In this document: positions 46,148 to 57,423 of the stretch, one piece after another | How the letters are laid out: every line of letters begins with the position of its first letter | Position numbering within the stretch: position 1 is the stretch's first letter | NCBI GenBank assembly: GCA_034770075.1 | Contig: CM068377.1 | Location: 54,802,275 to 54,866,274 of the forward strand | Source of the DNA: Aralia elata | Taxonomy: Eukaryota; Streptophyta; Magnoliopsida; Apiales; Araliaceae | Length of the DNA stretch: 64,000 nt | Direction: 5' to 3' | The notes under the pieces: generated by a model | The model's database searches: none | Told to the model about the DNA's origin: nothing | The model's input: the letters and a program-made list of their open reading frames with translations, nothing else | Position numbers and translations under genes: made by a program

Positions 46148-46440
46148 ATGTTGAATCCTATTCCTTATCAAAATAAACATCTTTATTTTTTAAGGAAACA
46201 TGGAATCCTATTCCATATGTGAATAAACTCCTTTATTCTAGTAAACATGGAATCCTATTCCATATGTGAATAAACTCCTTTATTCTAGAAAACATGGAAC
46301 CCTATTCCATATGTGAATAAACTCCTTTATTCTAGGAAACATGGAATCCTATTCCATATGTGAATAAACTCCTTTATTCTAGGAAACATGGAATCCTATT
46401 CCATATATCAATAAACTCCTTTATTCTAGTTAACGTAGAA
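46148..46440. repeat. 47-bp tandem repeat with two dyads per unit (copia leader)
   Basis: TGGAATCC recurs at 46201, 46248, 46295 (variant), 46342 and 46389, exactly 47 bp apart, with older degenerate copies back to about 45900. Each unit contains GGAAT-CCT-ATTCC and AATAAA-CTCC-TTTATT. Positions 45100-45900 are AT-rich leader with nothing else recognised. Confidence 0.9.
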
Positions 46441-46660
46441 TCCAATTCCAAGTTCAAATAAAACTTTTAATTTTAATTATATTTCAATTCAAAATAAACC
46501 TTTTATCTTAATTGAAAATAAATAAAATCAAAATAAATAAAAAAAATAAAATAAATAAATAAAATAATTTTACACAAACAATTATGCCCAATTAAATTGT
46601 TCTTAACACATATCAATGTATATACATAATCAAAACAATTAATAATTCGCATAAAGTTTG

Positions 46661-46672
46661 GCTCTGATACCA
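46661..46672 (-). other. Primer-binding site, initiator tRNA-Met type
   Basis: Minus strand TGGTATCAGAGC, one base inside the 5' LTR end (46674), is complementary to the 3' end of plant initiator tRNA-Met, the standard copia primer. Confidence 0.93.
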
Positions 46673-46673
46673 C

Positions 46674-48480
46674 TGTTAGGTTTGTACATAGCGCGAATAT
46701 GCAATCAAATTACATAAATAGTGCGGAAGCGCGATAAAATCAGATTTTAAAATTTTATACAAACCATCACCATGATCTTTCTAGCTTATGCACAATTATT
46801 AATTAAACGAAAGAGATGGAGAATAAGAATTATACCCTTGTAGAATTCTAGCTTCCTCAGGTACAAGTTCACCTCCAATTCCATCGCGTTCTCCTTGAAT
46901 TCCACCGATTAAATTCCTTCCTTTGATCAACGTTAGCCACCCAAGTGTTTGGCCTCTAGAGGTGATCCACCAAGGAATAATACTTGTTCAAGAAGATGGG
47001 TGTTGGCAAAACCCTAGTTTTTATCTCTATAGAAATTGTAAGTACTCTCTACAATTCTTATGCAAGAGTGTGTAACCCTAATCTATGATAAGACTTCTCT
47101 TATTTATAGATGTAGGAAAACCCTTCCCTAAACTATTTAGGATTAGGGTTTCTATTCTAATTAAACTCCTTTAATTAAATTAAACTCCTAATCCAATTAG
47201 GAATTCATGTGAGAGTACTTCTATTAATTAATTCCCAATCCCTATTAGGAATTAAATAATAGTAATAGTAATAATAATAATAATAAGACTCCTCTTATTA
47301 ATTTATATTTAATATTTCTAAAATATTAAATAATAAATATTAAGTTATTTAATTTATTCTATCTCCATAGACTAAATTAAATACACTTAACTTATTATTA
47401 CAATTATGCCATTTACTTCTTAAATAAATATTTTTCTTTTGCGGTGTGTGACCCTTTAGGTTCTCCATATTAAACCGGTTGTGAATAAATCAATTAGAAC
47501 AATTCTAATCTTATTTAAATAAATAAATTAAACTATTTAATTCATTTAAATAAATAATATTTATTCTACAATAAGGGTAAGCCCCTTAGCGATCAACGAC
47601 TTTCCAGATAATATAGATTTCAACATTAATCATAAAAGAACCTTTCAGTGCATAGTTACCGTACAATTCAATCCTTCTACCATACAATGTCCCAATTAAA
47701 TATAAGACATGGAATTACTGTCAAGTCTTATTTTATTTAATTATATGTATTTCGATTCTCAAATGCACAACTCTAATTAATGCAAATTAGAAACTCCTTT
47801 CTAATTTCATTCTGCTTTGGCTAAAGACTTCTGAGTCGTCATTTATCGAATCACATAGGACATTGTCTCCTTTTACTAGAAGTGGTAGATTCTTTATTGA
47901 TCATTCACCTATCTCCATGTATAACTTATTATACCCAATCATACCCTTTGATATATCCTAAAGGTCTTAAGGGACATGCCAAAGTATAACTCATCATACA
48001 CAAGATACTATGATGATCTCAAGTCCAAGGATCACTTGTACTACTATCACTAGAGGAATTCCTATTGACGGGCGAGTAAAACTCCATTAGGTATTCCTTA
48101 GCGAGCCACGTTCAGTGAACTTATTCTCTAATAAGCACCTACATACTTGCTTTAGTGTCTCCACACAAATGATTATGAGATCAATCATCCTCTTCATAAG
48201 AGCAAGCAACGTATGTACTAATCTATCTGGATTCACTAATCCCCTTTTTAGTAATCCAACGATTAGGAACAATTTTAGTTTGTGAGCTATCTAGAATTTA
48301 GATCTCATTAGCATGATCACCATCATGATTCTAAAAACATTGCTCAAAACTATGGGTTTATCACATTTAATGTAACAGCACCATGTAGATAAAGTAAAAT
48401 GCCTTTAACAAACGAATAAGATTACAAAGTATATGCTACATCATATTAAATATGATTGGCTTGTATGCATACTACTTTCA
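46674..48480 (-). mobile_element. 5' LTR of complete copia
   Basis: Minus strand TGAAAGTAGT (48480) to CCTAACA (46674), abutting the PBS. It is nearly identical to 39349-41144. Confidence 0.93.
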
Positions 48481-48808
48481 GAAGGAACAAAGAATTGGAA
48501 CTTGAAGATTACATCAAGGAATTGATCATCTTCATAAGGTATATCTTTTATGCTTCTTCAATTGATAATATCGCATAAGGTGATTCTTGGGATTACAGAA
48601 AATTTTAAATTCGATTTATGTCATGCTTCTGCTATTTATACATGTGATTGTATGTATGTTCTCGTTTTTGCAAACTTACAGACATCGAATCCCTTGTCCA
48701 TTCGATGAAGATTAACATAACTCTTTTGTCGTTCTTGTGTTGCTTGTATTCGTTGTCGAATCATTTGGATCTTTTTTGTAGTCATGTATACCAACTCTGG
48801 TCCTAACA

Positions 48809-50148
48809 ATTTTGCTTCTCGTACCTCATTCCAGCATACTGGAAAGCAACATTTTCATCCACACAAAGCCTCGAATGGAGCCATGTCTATACTTGCTTGA
48901 TAACTGGTTTTTTCAGAGAATTCAACTAGGGGTAAGTACTTGACCCAACTTCCCTTGAAGTCTAGTACGCAAAGTCTCAATAGATCTTTGAGAGTCTAGA
49001 TTGTCCTTTCCGACTGCCCGTCCGTCTGGGGATGGTTTGCAAAACTGAATCGTAGCTCAGTCCCGATTAGAAACTTTAGATACTCACATGTAATGCAATC
49101 TCACAATCTCGCTTATGTACATACTGGCAAAACGCTCAAGTGAATAGTTTTCTCGTATGGGAAAGAATTGAGCGGACTTGGACAATTTATCAATCATGAC
49201 CCAAATTGTGTTTAAGCCTTAGGAAACCTTGGGAAGACCTATCGCGAAATCCACATTGATGTGTTCCCACATCCATTCTCGAACCTCAAGTGGTTGTAAT
49301 GGACCCTTAAGTACTTGATGCTCTGCCTTGATGCGCTGACATGTTAAACACGTTGAGATAAACTATGCGATCTTCCTTTTCATATCGTTCCACCAAAATA
49401 TATGTCAAAGGTCACGATACACATTGATATTTCTAGGGTGGATTGAAAACGGTGTGTTGTGTGCCTCCATTATAATTTTATATTTTAATTCAAAGTTATT
49501 AGGAACACAGAGTTAAGAGCTGACTCAAAGTATCCTTTCCTCATCGATTCTCGCTTCCGGAATAGCACATTCTTGTACTTTCTTCATTATATTCACTAGT
49601 TTTGGGTCAGTAGCTTGAGCAGCTTTATTTTTATCGATTAAAGCCAGTTTTACTCATACATGTGCAATCTTCATATGGGTCTCTAGTGTCTTTCACTCTA
49701 TCTCCATCTTTTGTAAGTCATACAAAATGCGCCCTTGTGTTGTCAGTATTGCACTTGTACTCGCATATGATCTTCTACTTAATGCATTAGCTACCATGTT
49801 CACCTTTCTAGGGTGGTATTGGATGGTGTGATCATAATCCTTCAATAGCTCAAGCCAATGCCATTATCGCATGTTAACTTCCTTCTGAGTGAAGAAATAT
49901 TTGAGGCATTTATAGTCTAATAAGATCTGTATTTTCTCCCTATACAAGTAGTGTCTCCAAATCTTCAATGTGAAAACGACCGCTGCCAACTCTAGATCAT
50001 GAGTAGGGTAATTCTTCTCATATTCTTTTAGTTGTCGAGAGGCATAGGCTATAACTTTTCCATGTTGCATGAGAACGCAACTTAGACCTCTGCCTCAAGC
50101 ATCGCTGTTGATGACAAATCCTCCCGATCCTGATGGTATGGTCATAAC
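48809..50148 (-). pseudogene. Chromovirus (Tekay/Del-like) pol remnant: RNase H and integrase
   Basis: The minus strand at 49864-50148 reads PSGSGGFVI, VLMQHGKVIAYASRQLKEYE and NYPTHDLELAAVVFTLKIW: RNase H. Toward 48809 follow CLTCQRIKAEHQ (zinc finger end), VDFAIGLPKV and finally MAPFEALCG and CWNEVREAK, the end of the integrase core, where the copia inserted. Numerous stops. The RT part would lie to the right but is interrupted at 50149 by an LTR. Best matched to Tekay/Del by motif. Confidence 0.8.
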
Positions 50149-50449
50149 TATGACGCCCCTAAATTCAGGTACTTCTACCTCGAACTTGGTGCTTCACTGT
50201 ACTACTCATATCATAACTAAATAACATCTCACAACGGAATAATAAAGTCTTTCATAAATAATTCCTAACATAATCCTAGGTTCTCTCAACCTGTACTATT
50301 ACAAAACATACTTAAGGTAATACAAGTAACTAATATAAGTCTTAGTACAATCAATTCAAGGTGTTTTTAATAATTAACAATTTAAAACTAATCTGTATCC
50401 TTGCCATTCCCTTTGTCTTTTCCGAAACTACCGCCGTGCTCATCCTTAG

Positions 50450-51182
50450 CTAAAATGTTTATGGTAAAGCAAGGGTGAGCAACGAGTTTGCTCAACAATT
50501 ATATAAGCAACAATAAATAAACATATTCAAGGTTTAATGATAATGGAGGTCTAATCGATTGATAAACACAATACGAATAGACCGTGGGATGTAAGGATAA
50601 TAGAATATCATAGTTGCAACTCAAAACACTTTTCTTACTAAGTGGTCATAAAGGATCATGGACACATAGAAGGATAAGTAGTTGTTCTACTATAAAACCT
50701 CCGAACAGGCACATGAGGTGATCAGCCCCGTAGCACCCACATTATGCATAACGTTCAAACATAGCGTGCGTGTCGGTTCCCTGACATAAATAAAAGTACC
50801 CCTACTATGCGGGTTGTTCATCTCAACACATTGGTAAGAATCCTTATCAAAGTAATTGAAGTGGACAACATTCTCAAAGAATATAATCGATTAGCACTTT
50901 GTCTAATTTCTTAGTCTAGCCGAATCAAGTGGCATAGACGTACTCTTCAAATAGCTCGAAATCAATTAGAGCATTGGTTATCTGCACGAAGGATTAATTT
51001 AAAAGCATATTAACTATCACAGGCTTAAGAAGTTTGCACGATGTGCAGGGTTTAGACAACAATAGTTAATTTGCTCATCAGAGGATCTTGCACAATATAA
51101 TCAGGTCATATAACAACAATTTGATTTGCTCAAAGTGAGGGAACTTGCACAATATATAAAGTTATGTAAGTTAGGAACTTGC
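50450..51182 (-). other. Candidate GC-AG intron in LTR
   Basis: Minus strand: donor TCAG|GCAAGTTC at 51183/51182, branch CTCAC with A at 50476, acceptor CATTTTAG| at 50450 (26 bases). Length 733 bp. Confidence 0.5.
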
Positions 51183-51462
51183 CTGATCTGCCGCTATAAT
51201 TTACTTTACAATTCTGCCATTTGGATAACCTACATTAACCATAAGTCATCCTACTAGTTATTCTCTATTAAAACACATAATGATCTAACTATCCTAACTC
51301 TGACTCGTACAGTTTGTTCTTCGGTCCATTTAATTATCTATTGTTAATAGACTGGTTAGACACTTTCTATGTAAGGATTTAAGAGAAATTCAACAGGTAT
51401 AGAACAAGGTCTGAAATGTTTTGTCAGCTTACCAAAGTGGTTTATGATTCACCTGCCACCTT

Positions 51463-51700
51463 ACGATCACTCTACGATCGGGCATGGTCATTCTATGGCT
51501 TTTTGGCATCACTCTACGACCGACGGAGTCACTCTACGATTAGTGGGGTAACTCTATGATCACTGCCAGGCTCGGCTAACCCAATCTACGGTTAACAAGT
51601 GGGCTCTACGAACGGAGTGAAGTTACTCCATAGTCATTTGACTCGGTCGCTCTACGCTTATGTGTATTCTATGACCAGTTCGGTCACTTCTGTGATTGGG
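51463..51700. repeat. CTCTACGA word repeats
   Basis: CTCTACGA or close variants recur about eight times (51472, 51493, 51532, 51589, 51607 and others), each followed by a short variable CG-containing string. They are not clearly palindromic, but occupy the same place in the LTR as the dyad words elsewhere. Confidence 0.6.
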
Positions 51701-52766
51701 ATCAACTTATGGTGTTGGGTCGGGTGTGAGACTTTAAGTCATTCGTTTTAAGGAACACAGTCTACTAAGAGACTATAGTTGATTATGTAAACTAGACCTC
51801 GGCTTAAAAATCAAGTTCGAATGAGGCGTTGGTGACTTCGGGGTCTAGGGTTCGGCCCGGATGATGACTTCAGAAGTCCCTTCGAGGGTTCGAAGTTAGA
51901 AGACGAACTTACGTTCGATTTTGCCATTTCGGGGGTTGAGTTCAGGTCTCAACGTCATCAGGAACTCGACTTCGGATCAGGTTCTGACCAGGACATAAGG
52001 TACATATTTAGGGAAGCTAGGGTCTGGTACTGAACCAAACCCAGAGCAGACACTAATGTTTCTAGGTTTGGGAGTTCGGCCTGGTTGACCCATCGTCTTC
52101 GGGGATTTGACTACGGGTTCCACTTCGGGAACCTCCTTATGATTCGGGGTCAGATGACCAACTCACGTTCGGTCGTGCCACTTTGGTTCATGGGTACGGG
52201 TCAAACAACTAACTTACGTCCGACTCGGTCACTTTGGTTCGGAGGTTCAGGGTCAGATGACGAATTCCATCGGAATGGCTTCGGCACCCCCGTCACTATT
52301 TATTATTATACATTCTATGCTAGCACAGTCATTATTCGACCCATTTTTACACCTTTCATTAGTTTTACTCGGGCTCGACCACAAGTCCACTATCAATACC
52401 TATGGTTGGCATAACTGTAAACACCAAGCCTTGGGCTCCACCCGCCTGGATGACTGTTGTGACGCCCCTAAATTCAGGCCTCAAATACCCGGATTTGGTC
52501 ATCACGATCCAACATAACATCCACTTTCAAACAACATAGAATGACTAAATGCGGAATATAATAACATATGTTGTTCATTCAAAAGGTGTTACTAGTCCCA
52601 AGATTCGAAAACCTTAATACATAAGTCAATACATACCCTAATATTAACTAGGGTTCAAATTACATCAATAAATAAATCTAACTAAGCATATAACAAAGTC
52701 AGCTACTTGAAGTCTATTACTTCATCCTTTCCTTGCCCTTGTCTTTTCCTCAGGTCTCGGGCTTAA

Positions 52767-53497
52767 CTGCAATAAGGTTCATGATATAACAAGGGTGAGC
52801 AACTAGTTTGCCCAACATGTTTAAATACAACAATAAAGGATATATCATGATGAACAGAATATGAAGAGAGGAATTCAACAATATGAATATCGGAAGGAAG
52901 AATAATAATTTCTTTTAGAATGAATGATAGTCAAGTAGACTTTGAACAATAAACTTCGAATGGAATCAATAGCTAATTAACCCTTTGGTTACTAGCTCAG
53001 AAATAAGTACCCGAGGGGATCAGCCTCTAGTACCCTATGTGTATGCATAACATTTAATTTCTGTTCTTTGCATCTTATATCCGATACGTGGGGTACTCCC
53101 CTATATTGAAGGGGTGTTCATAAAGTTCAAGATTCCGCACCATCAATTGTTTGGATAGCTTTTAAAATCTATGCCGCAAATGTCTAGCCGGACAATGACT
53201 AAGACTTAACTATGGCAGTACATCCATATTAGAACTTTAAATAAAATACACGTCTATATATGCGTGAAAACAATTGCATAATGTGCGAGTGTCAATAACA
53301 ATGATGTGGAATAATTGTTAAGTAATTAAACCACTTAGAGCATGCTTGAGAACTTAAAGGTTCAAGCTTAAATATTAACTTGTAATAAATAATACAAGAA
53401 TGTGTTCTTGCAACAATTAAGGTTTCGGGGTAAAGAACTTGCACAATACACCACATCCTACTTGAATGTAAATTGAGTAGGTTTAAAGGAAACTTGC
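52767..53497 (-). other. Candidate GC-AG intron in element A LTR
   Basis: Minus strand: donor TCAG|GCAAGTTT at 53498/53497, branch CTCAC with A at 52796, acceptor TTATTGCAG| at 52767 (29 bases). Length 731 bp. The donor lies about 330 bases downstream of the TATA box. Confidence 0.55.
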
Positions 53498-53865
53498 CTG
53501 ATAGCTCAGCTACAATGATAGCTTTAATTAAATTGCGTGAAACGACCTATCATTAGTAAGTCGATTCCTTAGTTAGTATAATATAAACTAGAATGGGTTT
53601 ACACCTTACAAGAGGTTACCCACCAAATAATCCTAACATATAGACACGTAGATGTAACCACCATTACCAAGTCTATAAACATTAATTCCCATCTTAGGTA
53701 ATTGAGTTAACAAGTCTAGAATAGCTTGGTTCTATTCATCAATGTAAGCTTGAACATATAGCACATCAATTAAGTCGTGCAATACAGCTTAAGACATACC
53801 GACATACACGCTGCAAGGCTCTATTTATAAATTAAACCAACTGGGCAACACTGGCAACCAGCGCG

Positions 53866-54752
53866 GCCGCATTTGTTTTTGCCTTGGGAGTGGCGCGACC
53901 GCGCCACTCACTGGACAGACTAAGAATGGATTTCATTATGTAGGAATCCAGACTTACTAGCTAGCATGCAGGCAACTGATACTAATCAAACATTCATGCT
54001 CATATTATTATCAACTTAGTTTCCAAACCTAGCATGCTCCTTTTAAATCCATATCAAGTTATATGTTCGAAATTTCCATACGTTAAGCTAATCAAGTCTC
54101 TTTCGCAAGGAAACCGCTGCTATGGTCACAATACCACATAATGAGACTATACAAGACTTAATACGCATGCTCGTACAAAATCAACATGCGAACACATTAA
54201 CACATAGCTTATACTTGAAATCTCCCTTTCTTAGATATGCTAGCATATATCAGAATCATGTTTAGCTAAATGATGATCACGACAATCATGCCTAGAGGCA
54301 TATTGAGTCTTAACATTCATGCTTGTATGGTCAGAACACAACTTATACGGAGATGGACGACATCCGTCTTCAAACACGATGTTTTCCTTAGAAAAATCAT
54401 ATTAAGACAACTCACACAACTTAGCTTATGCAAGACAACTTGGAAATCATAACTCCCATGCATTTGAACACATATTTAAGCCATATATACATGCTCACAT
54501 GGTCAAAATGTAAAAGACATAAGTTTTGTCAAGCTATTTCAAAGTCCAAGCTTTCTTTAAGAAATATCTACATAGAAAAATATATATACAACTCATGGTA
54601 TTTACAGGGACCCTAGACACATGGCAACCCTAGTTGTATACATGAATGAACTAACTAACATGCTGCAACATGACAGAACAACACAACCAAAACAGATGCA
54701 CGGCGCGACCACGCTTGGTTTGGTCTTAGGAGTGGTGCGGCCGCGTCACTCC
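53866..54752. repeat. GC-rich dyad words in element A LTR (two clusters)
   Basis: 53889-53908 is a perfect dyad, AGTGGCGCG-AC-CGCGCCACT, with GCGCGGCCGC at 53871. A second cluster at about 54700-54752 has GGCGCGACCACGC and AGTGGTGCGGCCGCGTCACT. The word resembles that of the unrelated Athila-like solo LTR at 29983-30113. Confidence 0.8.
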
Positions 54753-55827
54753 TGCACTGCTTCAGGTTCGACTCTGCTTCTGCAGAACTCGAAAATTAAT
54801 ATGGCCTAACCTTTCTAAACGCAATTCAGTGCAACCACATTGGTCCCAAACATGTATATAGACCCATATAACATCCTTACACCAATTAATCAAACTAATT
54901 AGCAAGAAGCATGGATTTCATAGTATTTATCAAACTAAAAATTTGATAACACAATGTACCTTATTGAAGCAAATTTTGAAATCCTCAATTGCTTAATTTC
55001 AGATTACTCTCACTCTCAATAATACTCACTCTACATACTAACTTATCAGAAGATTTAGCAATTGAATTTATGAAGAAGAAGCTTCAATTTATAGAAAATT
55101 AATTACCCATGCCAAGCTTTTTCCCATTTTGATAAACCAACGTGAATAAGAAGAAGCTATTGGGTAATGGGGATTTGGTGAATTGTCCATCTTCTTCTTC
55201 ATCATTGTTACCATCTGAACAAGTTAACATAGGCATCATGCCTATTGCTGAGAAGAAGGAAAAAGAATGGATGGGACTTCCACTGTGCATATACTATTTG
55301 GTTTCTCTCTCTCTAATTGTAGAACACGACTGATGAATAAATAGGATGTCCCATAATTCTTGTCCCACTAATGCTACTTAGATAAATGAATCATATAATT
55401 AAGAACCCAATTAATCTAGTATACATTTAATACCCAATTCGTAAATACATAAAAGATGAAATTAATAACTTATTCTAGTCTACTTAGTATTAAATTACTA
55501 AATAGACTATTACATAATAATATCAATATTGCACACATTAATTAATAATTATATTAATTAATCTATGCAATTTAAATTCCTCCACTATATTCAAATAAAT
55601 TAAATATTTAATTAATACACATCTTTATCAATTCTTCTGGTACTGAATCTTAGGGCTAGTTCACTAATTTAATTAAACCATTAGTGACTCCCTTTAATAA
55701 CCTTGGCAATTACGCGTAGTTACCACGTTATCACACAATATTCTAAATAAGCATACTAAGCTAACTCATTAAAAATTAAAATTTATATTTAATTAATAAT
55801 GGAGTTTAAAATTTCACAGTTATTACA

Positions 55828-55841
55828 TCCTCCCCCCCTTA
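55828..55841 (-). other. Polypurine tract of element A
   Basis: The minus strand AAGGGGGGGGAGGA lies directly before the LTR start TGTAATAACTG. Confidence 0.85.
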
Positions 55842-55874
55842 TAAAAATTCCTTCCTTGAAATTGTAAAATAAGG

Positions 55875-57423
55875 TTACTCAAATAACTGTGAATAATTCG
55901 CTCTCATCTTCTCCTCGAGTTCCCACGTAGCTTCCTCAAATGCGTGATTTCTCAAGAGAACTTTAACGGAATGAATGATCTTATTCCTTAGCTTTTGTTC
56001 CTTTCTATAGAGTATTTGGACAGGAATCTCCTCATACGATAAGTTCTTCTCGAATTGAATTGGTTCGTAGGATATAACTTGCTTGTAGTCTGGTTTGTAT
56101 GGCCACAACACTGACACATGAAACACATTGTAAATGTGCTCAAGTTCAGGAGTTAACGCTACATCGTACGCCACTTCACCGACTCGCCTCAAAATCTTGA
56201 ACGGTCTTGTGAACCTCGGGCTTAACTTGCCCTTCTTTCCAAAACGAATCTTCCCTTTCCAGGGAGATACCTTCAAGAACACAAAACTGCCCACGTCGAA
56301 GTCCCGCTTTTGATGATGCAGATCAGCGTACTTCTTATGACGGTCTTGTGCTGCTACTAGGCGGCTTCTGATTCGTCTCACCGTATCTACGATCTGCTGC
56401 ACCATTTCAGGTCCTAGCAGTGTTCGTTCTCCAACCTCGTCCCAACACAACGGTGTTCGACACCTTCTCCCGTATAGTGCTTCATACGGTGGCATATCGA
56501 TACTAGTGTGATAACTATTATTGTAAGCGAACTCCACCAATGGCAATTGATCATCCCAGCTGCCCTTTAAGTCCATCACGATTGCTCAGAGCATATCTTC
56601 CAAAGTCTGAATCGTTCGCTTTGGCCACCAGTTTGAGGATGGTATGCCTTACTCAACCTCAATTGTGTTCCCAATCTTTCTTGTAGACTCCTCCAGAAAT
56701 TTGACGTGAAGCGCGGATCTCGGTCCGATACATTAGATATCGGCACTCCATGTCGCGACACTATCTCTTTCACATAGAGTTTAGAAAATTGTTCCAGATT
56801 GTACCATATTCTGATCAGTAGAAAATGAGCAGACTTGGTCAGACGGTCCGCGATCACCCAGATGGCATCTAAACCCTTTTGTGTTGGTGGTAAGCCCACC
56901 ACAAAATCCATGGTGATGTGCTCCCACTTTCACTCTGGAATCTCTAATGGTTGAAGCAGTCCGCTCGGTCACTGGTGTTCTGCTTTAACTTGTTGGCATG
57001 TCAGACATCTGCTGACACACTCTGCTACTTCCCTCTTCATATTCGGCCACCAAAAGTATGGCCGCAAATCCTGATACATCTTCGCGCTATCGGGATGTAC
57101 TGAATACCTCGTACTGTGAGCTTCCTGGAGAATCTCTTCTCTTAACTCTGAATTCAATGGTACCCAGATCTTCCCTTCAAACCTCAGCAGCCCTGCGCTA
57201 TCGATCTTATACTTGAGCTCTTCCCATTCGAAAATACGCTTCTTGATACTACCACAATCTTCATCCTTTTTTTGAGCCTCCTTGATTTTATCTAACAGGG
57301 CCGGGCTCACTGGCACTGTAAATAATTTCTCGCCTGACTCTCTCGAGTACTTGAGTCCTAACTCGAGTGTTCGAAATCCCTTACCAACTCCTCTTGAGTG
57401 GTTTGCTTCAGTAACTTTTCCCT
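55875..57423 (-). pseudogene. Chromovirus (Tekay/Del-like) integrase with chromodomain-like tail
   Basis: 56969-57316 carries the HHCC zinc finger (EAHSTRYSVHPDSAKMY, then CLTCQQVKAEHQ). 56576-56911 carries the core: D in MDFVVGLPPT, D in VSDRDPRFTS, E in GGQSER. 55875-56579 carries PYEALYGRRCRTPLCWDEVG, KGKLSPRF, the GPF-type module (RPFKILRRVG) and a chromodomain-like end (EEATWELEEKMR). Breaks: TGA after VKAEHQ (fits CGA), TGA at IPE-KW (fits TGG), a 4-bp deletion at SER, and TGA after EDML (fits CGA). It is cut at 57424 by another LTR, so RT lies outside the window. Confidence 0.87.

Larger units (their letters stand above)
39349..48480 (-). mobile_element. Complete Ty1/copia element, 9.1 kb, target-site duplication GAAGG
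   Basis: Two LTRs (39349-41144 and 46674-48480) bound a minus-strand internal region in order PBS, leader, gag, integrase, RT, polypurine tract. GAAGG flanks it at 39344-39348 and 48481-48485. By eye the LTRs differ by roughly 14 substitutions and several small indels over 1.8 kb, about 99% identity, so insertion is recent. Coding is nevertheless full of stops and shifts, and RT lacks one active-site Asp, so it must have moved using another element's enzymes (inference). Confidence 0.93.
29401..48808 (+). mobile_element. Ty1/copia element remnant (plus strand), host of nested insertions
   Basis: Integrase coding starts mid-gene at 29401 (FWGYVLETAAYLLN), is split by a solo LTR, resumes as KVTSKSIPKTLYELWIGRKP at 31024, continues through degenerate RT and RNase H, and reaches a polypurine tract (AAGTGGGTGAT) at 32891-32901 and a 3' LTR starting TGAAAGTAGT at 32902. 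The LTR ends TGGTCCTAACA at 48808, after three insertions. The 5' half is absent. Flanking sequence after 48808 is chromovirus integrase, which it invaded. Confidence 0.85.
32902..48808 (+). mobile_element. 3' LTR of the plus-strand copia, split by three insertions
   Basis: The host pieces are 32902-33285, 34613-35358, 38917-39348 and 48481-48808, together about 1.85 kb, matching the length and sequence order of the complete copia LTRs at 39349 and 46674. The interrupting units are a solo Athila-like LTR, a solo chromovirus-type LTR and a full minus-strand copia. Confidence 0.85.
50149..52457 (-). mobile_element. Chromovirus-type LTR, partial (ends at 50149)
   Basis: The left end reads TATGACGCCCCTAAATT (a TG to TA change in the terminus relative to TGTGACGCCCC). 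Its start lies to the right, beyond another element that inserted at 52458. It shows repeated words (51463-51700), a GCAAGT donor, branch block and acceptor. It interrupts the pol remnant on its left. The 109-residue plus-strand frame at 52085-52414 is unsupported. Confidence 0.7.
52458..55827 (-). mobile_element. 3' LTR of chromovirus element A (3.37 kb)
   Basis: Minus strand TGTAATAACTGTGAAATT (55827), preceded by a polypurine tract, to TTTAGGGGCGTCACA (52458). A TATA box (TTATAAATAG, minus strand, about 53822-53831) lies just downstream of dyad words. It is inserted in the LTR to its left; flank ACTGT. Small frames at 54270-55333 are not genes. Confidence 0.85.

Noticed and set aside
52085..52517. 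Plus-strand frames of 109 and 86 residues
   Set aside because: They lie within an LTR, have no motif and are composed of repeated GGTTCGG-type words.
55099..55333. Overlapping 63-residue frames on both strands
   Set aside because: They are in the leader part of an LTR, low complexity, and have no family resemblance.
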